From contig JBBILO010000025.1 of assembly GCA_037444855.1 (NCBI GenBank), forward strand, positions 1 through 8,711: a DNA stretch of 8,711 nt, in the 5' to 3' direction. This DNA comes from JBBILO01 sp037444855. GTDB lineage: Bacteria; Patescibacteriota; Microgenomatia; UBA1406; GWC2-37-13. This document shows positions 1 to 5,645 of the stretch, one piece after another. The stretch's first letter is position 1; the number at the start of each line of letters is the position of its first letter. The position numbers were made by a program, and so were the translations under genes. Below the pieces are notes generated by a model. It searched no databases. It worked only from the letters and a program-made list of their open reading frames with translations, and had not been told where the DNA came from.

Positions 1-454
1 GTACAAGAGCTTCAATAGTTGATCTTTTAAAAAAAACAAAATAGGCGCCCGCGACAGCAGAAATCGCCCCCGAGGCACCAATCATTGGAATATCTGAACC
101 TAAATTAAAAATTAATTGAGCAAAAACAGCAATCACTCCACCAATTAAATAAAAGAGCAAGTAAGAAAAATGTCCCATTCGATCCTCAACATTATCGCCA
201 AAAATATGAAGAAACCACATATTAGACAAAAGATGAAACCAGCCACCATGAAGAAAAATAGAATAAATAATATATTGATAGCTTTCTAAATTAAAAAAAT
301 TAAATCGAGCAGGAACGAAACCGTATTGATAAATAAACCCTTCAAAATCGCCAGAAAAAATCTGAAGTAAAAAAATATAAATACAGGCTAAAATAATAAG
401 ATAGTTAATAAATGGAAAACTTTTTCTTGCTGCTGAATCTCTAAGTGGAAACAT
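1..454 (-). CDS. Rhomboid family intramembrane serine protease (partial, C-terminus outside window)
   Basis: Rhomboids cleave transmembrane substrates inside the lipid bilayer with a Ser-His dyad. The visible 151 residues begin MFPLRDSAARKSFP, a usual rhomboid N-terminus, followed by a first membrane segment at about residues 15-33. The next helix carries the family pattern HGGWFHLLSNMWFLHIFG at residues 69-86, with the oxyanion-hole Asn78 and the expected histidines. The catalytic serine motif GASGAIS follows with Ser128. The catalytic His, normally two helices later, lies beyond the left edge, so activity cannot be confirmed. The start codon is only 16 bp from the start of the divergent Pus10 gene and has no Shine-Dalgarno sequence; a perfect TATAAT lies 6 bp upstream, which would give a leaderless mRNA. 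Family assignment is firm; the substrate is unknown. Confidence 0.93.
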   Translation of the reverse strand, partial: MFPLRDSAARKSFPFINYLIILACIYIFLLQIFSGDFEGFIYQYGFVPARFNFFNLESYQYIIYSIFLHGGWFHLLSNMWFLHIFGDNVEDRMGHFSYLLFYLIGGVIAVFAQLIFNLGSDIPMIGASGAISAVAGAYFVFFKRSTIEALV

Positions 455-460
455 TTAATA

Positions 461-466
461 ATTATA
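461..466 (-). promoter_or_regulatory. TATAAT -10 box for a leaderless rhomboid transcript
   Basis: On the minus strand a perfect TATAAT (466 to 461) sits 6 bp before the rhomboid ATG at 454, so transcription should start at or next to the start codon. No good -35 is visible upstream, since that stretch is inside the Pus10 coding region. On the plus strand the same 16-bp gap holds AATAAT at 457-462, 8 bp before the Pus10 ATG, so both divergent genes may be leaderless. Confidence 0.4.
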
Positions 467-470
467 AATT

Positions 471-1409
471 ATGAAAAAAGAAATTGATTGTTATTTAGAA
501 AAAATTATTGCAGATTTAAAACTTTATCAATTTAAAACTTTTCTCATTGCTTTTGTCAGCGGCCAAAAAAAAAACAAAGAAAAAGAGAAAAAAATCAAAA
601 TTCAATTAGGAAAATTCATTCAAAAAAAATTAAAAAAAGAGGTTGACTTCAAAAACCCTGATATATTAATAAAAATTTTTCCAAAAGAAAAGAAAATCAA
701 TTACCAAATAAAACCTCTATATCTTTTCGGTTGGTATCAAAAATTAAAGCCCGGAATTCCGCAAACCAAATGGCATATTAAAAGATACGAAACATCGGTA
801 GAGGAAGAAATTGGTAAAACGTTATTAAAAATTACCGGAGGTTCCGGTCATTCCTTTCACGGATGCGGTCGGGAAGATGTTGATGTGATAACAATTGGGC
901 AGGGGAGACCTTTCGTTATTGAAATCAAATCTCCAAAAAAAAGAAGGATTAATTTAAAAAAAACCCAAGAGATAATTAATAAAAACAGCCAACTAGTTAA
1001 AGTAAAAAAATTATCTTATACAAAAAAAGAAAAAATCATCGAATTAAAATTAGCCAAACCGGATAAGATTTATCAAGTAGAAACTACTTTGGAAGAAACA
1101 ACATCAAGAAAGAAACTAATTAATGCCTCAATTAAACTTTCAAATATTATTCTTGAACAAGAAACGCCAACCCGCGTTTTAGGTAGGAGATATGATAAAT
1201 TGAGAAAGAAAAAAATTTATTATTTTAAACTAATTAAGTATAATCCAATTAATCCGATATTTGAAATCAAATCCGAATCAGGAACTTATATTAAAGAATT
1301 AATTCATGGTGATAGGGGAAGAACTAAACCATCATTAGCTGAAATTCTTAATCAAAAAATTGGAGTTAAACAGCTTATTGTTAAAAAAATTATCTACGAT
1401 GATAGATAG
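471..1409 (+). CDS. Pus10-like tRNA pseudouridine synthase lacking the zinc-binding insert
   Basis: Pus10 enzymes of archaea and eukaryotes isomerise uridine 54 and/or 55 in the T-loop of tRNA. Family signatures are clear. GREDVDV at residues 133-139 holds the catalytic aspartate (probably Asp138), followed by GQGRPFVIEI. ETPTRVLGRR at 231-240 and SGTYIKELIHGDRGRTKPSL at 270-289 match the C-terminal catalytic half. An N-terminal THUMP-like region, Lys-rich, occupies about residues 1-90. The protein is short for the family (312 residues; archaeal members are usually near 400). At IPQTKWHIKRYETSVEE (96-112) the four-cysteine zinc-binding insert that normally separates IPQTKW from the SVEE segment is missing. 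The usual Arg after DVDV is Ile. There is no Shine-Dalgarno; the ATG chosen is the only plausible start. Family certain; activity likely but unproven. Confidence 0.9.
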   Translation: MKKEIDCYLEKIIADLKLYQFKTFLIAFVSGQKKNKEKEKKIKIQLGKFIQKKLKKEVDFKNPDILIKIFPKEKKINYQIKPLYLFGWYQKLKPGIPQTKWHIKRYETSVEEEIGKTLLKITGGSGHSFHGCGREDVDVITIGQGRPFVIEIKSPKKRRINLKKTQEIINKNSQLVKVKKLSYTKKEKIIELKLAKPDKIYQVETTLEETTSRKKLINASIKLSNIILEQETPTRVLGRRYDKLRKKKIYYFKLIKYNPINPIFEIKSESGTYIKELIHGDRGRTKPSLAEILNQKIGVKQLIVKKIIYDDR

Positions 1410-1641
1410 TAGATTAATATTAATTTTAAATTTGAGATTCTAAATTTTAAATTTTAGAACAATTTTAAATTCTCAATTTTAAATTTTAATTTCAATCAGA
1501 AATTTTAACTTTTTAATTAATCAATTTATGATTCTGTTTCAAAGTTCCACGTTATATGTTCTTCGTTTAAAATCAGACCCTCTTCAAGTTTAAAATTCGC
1601 CACTTAAAGCCTGACATTTAATGTTAAAATTATTATTGTCG
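1410..1641. other. AT-rich gap between Pus10 and tRNA-Ser
   Basis: No gene is supported here. The stretch is made of AATTTTAAATT-type runs. It contains a weak hairpin at 1438-1459 (TTCTAAA paired with TTTAGAA) without a following T-run, so it is not a convincing terminator. A 20-base segment at 1569-1588 recurs, with two differences, at 1877-1897 on the other side of the tRNA. A GTG-started minus-strand frame of 24 codons crosses 1569-1588 (residues LEEGLILNEEHITWNF) and resembles a protein tail, but nothing more can be said of it. Confidence 0.5.
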
Positions 1642-1733
<92 letters not shown>

Positions 1734-1789
1734 TTTTCAAAATTGTAGTTTTGGACGAATGTTGCCTCGCCCCCGCTACGCTCGGGCTC

Positions 1790-2047
1790 GGCAAAAGCAA
1801 CGATTTTATACGGATTTTTGAAATCAAAAAACAATTTCTGCCCGCTCAAATGAAAATTTGAATCAATCTTTTTTAGAAAATCCAGACCCTGTTCAAGATT
1901 TTCTTGTAAAGCGACAATTTGGATTTGTTTTACGTGTTTTACGGTATTAAACCTTTTAGAAGGCGACAGGCTATATTTTATAGTTGCTCTTGCCCGCGTT
2001 TCTTGTGTGCGGGCAACAATAAGGAACTCTCTAATTTTGTTTGACAC
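1790..2047 (-). pseudogene. C-terminal remnant of a large serine recombinase
   Basis: A minus-strand frame opens at the ATG of 2047 and runs without a stop into the antisense of tRNA-Ser, ending at 1604. Only the middle looks like protein: LDFLKKIDSNFHLSGQKL followed by FFDFKNPYKIVA. This resembles the tail of large serine recombinases in candidate-phyla bacteria, where a segment like LxxxGSNxxLxxKxLxFxxxxP ends the protein, often next to a tRNA gene. The resolvase catalytic domain and zinc ribbon are absent, so this is a remnant and not a working integrase. Past about 1790 the frame enters GC-rich palindromic DNA (1761-1801, GTTGC paired with GCAAC) and then the tRNA, and is not expected to be coding. 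The family match is from memory of the pattern and is moderate. Confidence 0.45.
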
Positions 2048-2069
2048 TTGATTATAAATTTAATATTCT
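2041..2069 (+). promoter_or_regulatory. Probable sigma70 promoter of the defence gene cluster
   Basis: A perfect -35 TTGACA (2041-2046) is separated by 17 bp from TATTCT (2064-2069, four of six bases). Transcription would start near 2076, giving the ATG at 2081 almost no leader, but a leader of about 60 nt for the ATG at 2139, which has AAGG nine bases upstream. It overlaps the beginning of the recombinase remnant frame and faces the XRE gene. Confidence 0.45.
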
Positions 2070-2080
2070 AATAATAGCAA

Positions 2081-2338
2081 ATGGCATTGATACGTATAAA
2101 AGTTATTATAGTAAAATTACATTACAAGGTCAAAAGAAATGTCAACTATTGCAAAAATATAAATAAATACCGAGCAAAACTGGGTATTTCTCAAGACAAG
2201 TTATCTAAATTTGCTCATATTACTTTGCACACGATTACTAAAATTGAGTCAGGGTCTACGCCAGATCCCAGGATTGAAACCGTCAAAAAAATAGTCAATG
2301 CTTTAGGCGTAAGCGTTGATGAATTATTAAAAAAATAA
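2081..2338 (+). CDS. XRE-family helix-turn-helix regulator (N-terminal frame probably shifted)
   Basis: Residues 26-85 form a complete HTH_XRE domain: NINKYRAKLG, then the helix-turn-helix ISQDKLSKFAHITLHTITKI with the following ESG, ending in the usual ALGVSVDELLKK. It would bind DNA as a dimer and probably controls the adjoining methyltransferase and endonuclease, as C-proteins do, or an integrative element. The first 25 residues are unlike the family and the ATG at 2081 has no ribosome binding site. In another frame the ATG at 2139 has AAGG at good spacing and begins MSTIAK, close to the usual beginning of such regulators. One extra A in the A-run at 2153-2157 would join it to the HTH frame. 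Thus either one base has been lost (real mutation or homopolymer error), or the upstream start is used. The HTH call itself is secure. Confidence 0.8.
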   Translation: MALIRIKVIIVKLHYKVKRNVNYCKNINKYRAKLGISQDKLSKFAHITLHTITKIESGSTPDPRIETVKKIVNALGVSVDELLKK

Positions 2339-2452
2339 TTATGCCATTTCAAAATAATAAAAATTTTAAGAGGAGAAGAAGAATGATTAATAGAGCATAC
2401 TTCTTGGGCATATAAAACAGATAAAATTCCAAAGACAAATGGTCTTGTTCTT

Positions 2453-3625
2453 TTGGATAATGTTCAGTTTATATACGAATTAGCTCTTGCGCAGTTGGAA
2501 CTTCAAGCTTTAAATATAAATTTTCAAGTTACTAATGGACTGAGAGAATTCAGACTTTTAACTACAAGAAATTTAGATTTATTAACGAGGAGAACAGCTT
2601 ATTTCAAAGTAGTTGCCGGGCAATATAGCGATTATTTCTATATCATTCAAAAGAATAATACTCGCTCTGTAAATCAATATTTGACTCATTGGATTTATCC
2701 TTATAAAGGAAAATTTCACCCTCAAATGATAAGAGCACTTTTAAATATTATTGGATTAAAAGAAGGTGATACCGTCTTAGATCCTTTTATTGGGAGCGGA
2801 ACTACAGCTGTAGAAGCTCAATTGTTAGGAATTAACTGTATTGGTGTAGACGTTTCGCCCTTATGTGTTATTCAAAGTAAAGTTAAAACAGAGAGTATTG
2901 AAGTTATTAACGAAATCGAAGAAATTAAAGATAATATTTTAAAAAAAGTAAATCCTAGTCTTTTTAATCAAGAAGGCAAGCCATTTTTAGAGACAATTAG
3001 TTCTATACCTAGCGAGAAAGTTAGAAATTTCTACAAAATGGCTTATCTAGTAGCGGTAAGCGATAATGCTCGTAGAGGAAGAAATTTCGAACAATCGTTT
3101 CATAAGAATCTTAATTTGATGATTAAATCGGTTAGAGATTTTAGAGATATTGCTAAACAATTAAATTTAAAAATGGGAAGAACAGAAATTATAATAGGAG
3201 ATTCTCGAAACTTACCTCAAGAAAGTGAGAGTATCGATGGTATAATAACTTCACCTCCTTATTCAATTGCTTTAGATTATGTTTCAAATGATGCCCACGC
3301 TTTAGAAGTGCTTGGTTATAACTTATCCGAAATTAGAGAAGAATTTGTCGGAGTAAGAGGACGTGGCCCGGAAAGGATTAACTTATATAATCAGGATATG
3401 AAGAAAAGTTATGAAGAAATGTATCGTGTGCTTAAACCAGGCAAGTTCGTAGTTATAGTTATTGGGAATGCTACTTACATGGGGGAGGAGATTAAAACTG
3501 TTGAATTTACAATTGATTATTGTCAGAAAGTAGGTTTTAAATTTATCAAAAATATAGATAAAATAATTTTCGGTCTTTATAATGTGATGCAAAAAGAAAA
3601 TATTTTGATATTCCAAAAACCATAA
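2453..3625 (+). CDS. Site-specific DNA methyltransferase (N6-adenine or N4-cytosine type)
   Basis: This is an S-adenosylmethionine-dependent enzyme that methylates an exocyclic amino group of DNA. Counting from the TTG at 2453, the SAM-binding motif I is DPFIGSGTTAVEA at residues 110-122, followed by GVDVSP at 131-136. Catalytic motif IV is TSPPY at 266-270. The order I then IV, with a segment of about 150 residues between, is that of DNA methylases with an amino-group target. The YPYKGKFHP segment (82-90) before motif I is typical. The distance to the endonuclease gene is 7 bp, so they form a restriction-modification pair. The frame stays open upstream to a TGA at 2384-2386 and reads HTSWAYKTDKIPKTNGL, which looks like real protein, so the true N-terminus probably lies further upstream. 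The TTG start lacks a ribosome binding site. A tRNA-methylase role is less likely given the neighbour. Confidence 0.85.
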   Translation: MDNVQFIYELALAQLELQALNINFQVTNGLREFRLLTTRNLDLLTRRTAYFKVVAGQYSDYFYIIQKNNTRSVNQYLTHWIYPYKGKFHPQMIRALLNIIGLKEGDTVLDPFIGSGTTAVEAQLLGINCIGVDVSPLCVIQSKVKTESIEVINEIEEIKDNILKKVNPSLFNQEGKPFLETISSIPSEKVRNFYKMAYLVAVSDNARRGRNFEQSFHKNLNLMIKSVRDFRDIAKQLNLKMGRTEIIIGDSRNLPQESESIDGIITSPPYSIALDYVSNDAHALEVLGYNLSEIREEFVGVRGRGPERINLYNQDMKKSYEEMYRVLKPGKFVVIVIGNATYMGEEIKTVEFTIDYCQKVGFKFIKNIDKIIFGLYNVMQKENILIFQKP

Positions 3626-3632
3626 AATAATT

Positions 3633-4307
3633 ATGGATAACGAACGAGAGAAATACATAAAAGAATTAGAAGAAGCAATTTCACAGTTCTTAAAACCATT
3701 AAAGAATATTCCATTTAAGATTGCCATTAAAGCAATATCCGGTTGTAAAGTAATACCATTCGATAAAAATAATCCTGATGATCAACAATTATTGGAAGAT
3801 CTAATTGAAGCAACAAAAATAGCTACTATGAATGCCAATCAAAAAGGAATATTTACAAGGAGAGAAAATGAAGTTGGAAATCACATTGAGCCATTTATGA
3901 TTGAAGCCTGAAATCAGATTGGACTTAAAGCTGATAGGCCTGAAACAAGAGAGGGAAAGAAAAAGGCAGTTGGTTATCCCGACATCTTTGTTAGAGACAG
4001 AAAGGGGAGACCAAATTATATTGAGTGTAAAACATATAACGAGCGAAATTATCAAACTACGCAAAGATCATTTTATTTTTCACCCGCAGAAAGGACAACA
4101 GATTTTAAGGTTATTTACGATGCTAGACATCTAATAATTAGTTTTAAGATTGAAAGAGCAGAACGTAATAGGAAAAGAGCCTTTGTTCCAGTGTATTGGA
4201 AAATTTTTAGCACAGATAATCTTGTAGGACAAATTAAACATGAGTTTAATTCTACAAATAAACAAATGTATACAGACGAAGCTTTATTAGCCGAGGGTGG
4301 TATTTGA
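3633..4307 (+). pseudogene. PD-(D/E)XK restriction endonuclease interrupted by an in-frame TGA
   Basis: Read as one frame, this encodes about 223 amino acids plus one stop-encoded position, a normal size for a type II restriction enzyme. The helical N-terminal half (residues 1-92, MDNEREKYIKELEEAISQFL onwards) stops at TGA 3909-3911. The same frame continues without interruption to TGA 4305-4307. The second half carries the nuclease core: PD at 116-117 in GYPDIFV, then ECK at 131-133 in YIECKTYN, i.e. PD-X13-EXK. The surrounding text, EA-stop-NQIGLKA, would be continuous with almost any residue at the stop; Leu (TTA to TGA) is a natural reading. No in-frame ATG exists after the stop until near the end, so the catalytic half should not be made under the standard code. 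It follows the methyltransferase by 7 bp and would cut the sequence that enzyme protects. Possible explanations are a nonsense mutation, a sequencing error or readthrough. Confidence 0.72.
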
Positions 4308-4323
4308 TGTAAGTTATTAAGTT

Positions 4324-4722
4324 ATGGGGAATAAACATAAACAATTAGAATTTATACAAGCAATAATTAATAGAATGGCTAATCACTCTTTTTTAATAAA
4401 GGGGTGGGCTATTACGTTGGTAGTTGCTTTATTTGCTTTGGCACCTAAACATCCTAACGAGAAATATATTGTAATTGCCTTTTTGCCAGTTGTAGTTTTC
4501 TGGATATTAGATGGTTATTTTTTATCTAGGGAAAGAAAATTTCGGAATCTGTATGATGAAGTGAGAAAGAAAAGTGAAGTAGAAATTGATTTTTCAATGG
4601 ATGTCTCCAAATTTAAAAAATGGGAAACTAATTGGTTTTGTTCAATTTTTTCTAAAACAATTTTATTTTTTTATATTTCTTTAGTTGGGTCTATGTTAAT
4701 TGTCTATTATTTAATAAAATAG
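4324..4722 (+). CDS. Small three-helix membrane protein paired with a TIR protein (putative defence effector)
   Basis: The 132-residue protein has an N-terminal amphipathic stretch (LEFIQAIINRMANHSFLIKGW, residues 8-28), hydrophobic segments at about 24-40, 46-67 and 109-131, and a charged cytoplasmic-type region (SRERKFRNLYDEVRKKSEVE) between the second and third. I recognise the pattern QxIINRMAxxSFxxKGW and the YFLxxERxFRxLYDxVR segment as a small family that repeatedly sits beside TIR-like genes, but it has no firm name that I can give. It ends 6 bp before the TIR gene, so the two are certainly cotranscribed if expressed. By analogy with Thoeris-type systems, it would be the membrane effector that responds to the TIR-made signal, for example by depolarising the cell. 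That role is an inference. No Shine-Dalgarno is visible before the ATG. Confidence 0.75.
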   Translation: MGNKHKQLEFIQAIINRMANHSFLIKGWAITLVVALFALAPKHPNEKYIVIAFLPVVVFWILDGYFLSRERKFRNLYDEVRKKSEVEIDFSMDVSKFKKWETNWFCSIFSKTILFFYISLVGSMLIVYYLIK

Positions 4723-4728
4723 AGTAAT

Positions 4729-5319
4729 ATGGCAAGACGAGTATTTTTTAGTTTTCATTACGAAAGAGATGTTTGGAGAAGTAATGTTGTAAGAAATAGC
4801 TGGGTAGCTAAACCCGATAGAGAAGAAGCTGGATTTATTGATTCGGCTGAATTTGAAGCATTAAAAAGACAAGGTGAAGAGGCAATAAAAAGATGGATTA
4901 ATAAACAATTAGATGGAACATCGGTAACGGTAGTTTTAATCGGTGCTGAAACTTATAAAAGAGAATGGGTAAGATATGAAATAATAAAAAGTTTTGATAA
5001 GGGTAACGGGCAATTAGGAATTTATATCCATAATATTAAAGATAAGAACGGCTATCCTGATTATATAGGAAAAAATCCGTTTGAGTATTTGATGCTTTCT
5101 ATTGATAATACTGGTAGAGCCAGATATTGCGAATGGAATGGTTCCAAATGGATATTATTTAGCAAATATCCTAATTGTTCTTTGAGTTTTGATGCAAAAT
5201 ATAGGGGAAAGAATTATCAATTTTCTAACATGTATTCTGTTTATGACTGGGTTAGTGATAATGGCTTTAGTAATTTAGGTGATTGGATAGAAAAAGCAGC
5301 CAGAGATGCTGGAAGGTAA
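4729..5319 (+). CDS. ThsB-like TIR domain protein (DUF1863/MTH538 type)
   Basis: The first 100 residues match the TIR-like domain of Thoeris ThsB proteins. It begins MARRVFFSFHYERDVWRSNV (strand A with the SFHYERD loop), followed by the conserved N-x-W segment at residues 23-25, GFIDSAEFE at 35-43, and VTVVLIGAETYKREWVRYEI at 66-85. Glu84 in WVRYEI stands where the catalytic glutamate of ThsB is expected. The C-terminal part, with YSVYDWVSDNGFSNLGDWIE at 169-188, is also usual for the family. Such proteins sense phage infection and convert NAD+ into a cyclic ADP-ribose-type signal for a partner effector. Here the neighbour is not the NADase ThsA but a small membrane protein 6 bp upstream. Length (196) and ends look intact. 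The trigger and the signal are unknown. Confidence 0.88.
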   Translation: MARRVFFSFHYERDVWRSNVVRNSWVAKPDREEAGFIDSAEFEALKRQGEEAIKRWINKQLDGTSVTVVLIGAETYKREWVRYEIIKSFDKGNGQLGIYIHNIKDKNGYPDYIGKNPFEYLMLSIDNTGRARYCEWNGSKWILFSKYPNCSLSFDAKYRGKNYQFSNMYSVYDWVSDNGFSNLGDWIEKAARDAGR

Positions 5320-5645
5320 AGTTTAACCCCGTTTCATTTTTTGTTCTGCGTAAGCAGGACTTGAGGTGGGAGGCGTTTCTGAAAGAAATTTGCGAAGCAA
5401 ATTTGCCAAAGCCAGCAAAAATTAAATCCTTTTTAATTGAAAAATTTTTGTCGCCTGTCATAATAAAAATAAAAAATTTTGCTGGCTTTGGTGGTCGGCG
5501 TCAGCCAACTTTTCGGAAACGCTGGGCGGGATTGTCGCCCTTCGGACGACAACTAAAAGTCAGTATCGGGATTTTGTTCAAAATAGGTTCGGATTTTGTC
5601 CAAAAGGCACCGCATTATCAAAATATATCACCTCCGAGGGTGAAT
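5320..5645. other. Noncoding region between convergent genes, rich in inverted repeats
   Basis: The TIR gene ends at 5319 and the zinc-ribbon gene ends (from the other strand) at 5646. A plus-strand frame crosses this region from 5283 to 5750 but has no recognisable protein features and overlaps both neighbours, so I do not call it. The stretch holds the four-way-junction element at 5373-5522. It is followed by two mutually exclusive hairpins: GGGCG (5524-5528) with CGCCC (5536-5540), or TTGTCG (5532-5537) with CGACAA (5547-5552). Neither has a T-run, so they are poor terminators. CACCTCCGAGGGTG at 5629-5642, just past the zinc-ribbon stop codon, could form a weak 4-bp hairpin. Confidence 0.6.
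5373..5522. repeat. 150-bp nested inverted repeat folding as a four-way junction
   Basis: Four helices abut almost without unpaired bases. The outer stem is 5373-5384 (GCGTTTCTGAAA) with 5511-5522 (TTTCGGAAACGC), 12 bp with one G-T pair. Hairpin 1 is AAATTTGC-GAA-GCAAATTT at 5386-5404. The inner stem is 5406-5420 (CCAAAGCCAGCAAAA) with 5477-5491 (TTTTGCTGGCTTTGG), 15 perfect base pairs closing an AT-rich loop of about 55 nt. Hairpin 2 is GGTCGGC-GTCA-GCCAACT at 5493-5510 with one mismatch. The structure could be a noncoding RNA, a miniature mobile element or a DNA cruciform used by a recombinase. I recognise no known family. The base pairing is read directly; any role is an inference. Confidence 0.6.

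Noticed and set aside
3901..4134. 77-codon plus-strand frame inside the endonuclease
   Set aside because: It runs in a different frame over the catalytic half of the endonuclease, which has clear PD and ECK motifs in its own frame; this is a shadow.
2384..4307. TGA recoded as a sense codon (Gly in code 25, or Trp)
   Set aside because: Two in-frame TGA codons invite this idea and code 25 exists in candidate-phyla bacteria, but rhomboid, Pus10, the methyltransferase body, membrane protein, TIR and zinc-ribbon genes (about 1,700 codons) contain no internal TGA. A recoded genome should show several.
5586..5612. Possible degenerate copy of the tRNA 3' end (GGTTCGGAT...GTCC) as a right attachment site
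   Set aside because: Similarity is limited to GGTTCG-AT and scattered bases; far too weak to claim an att repeat.
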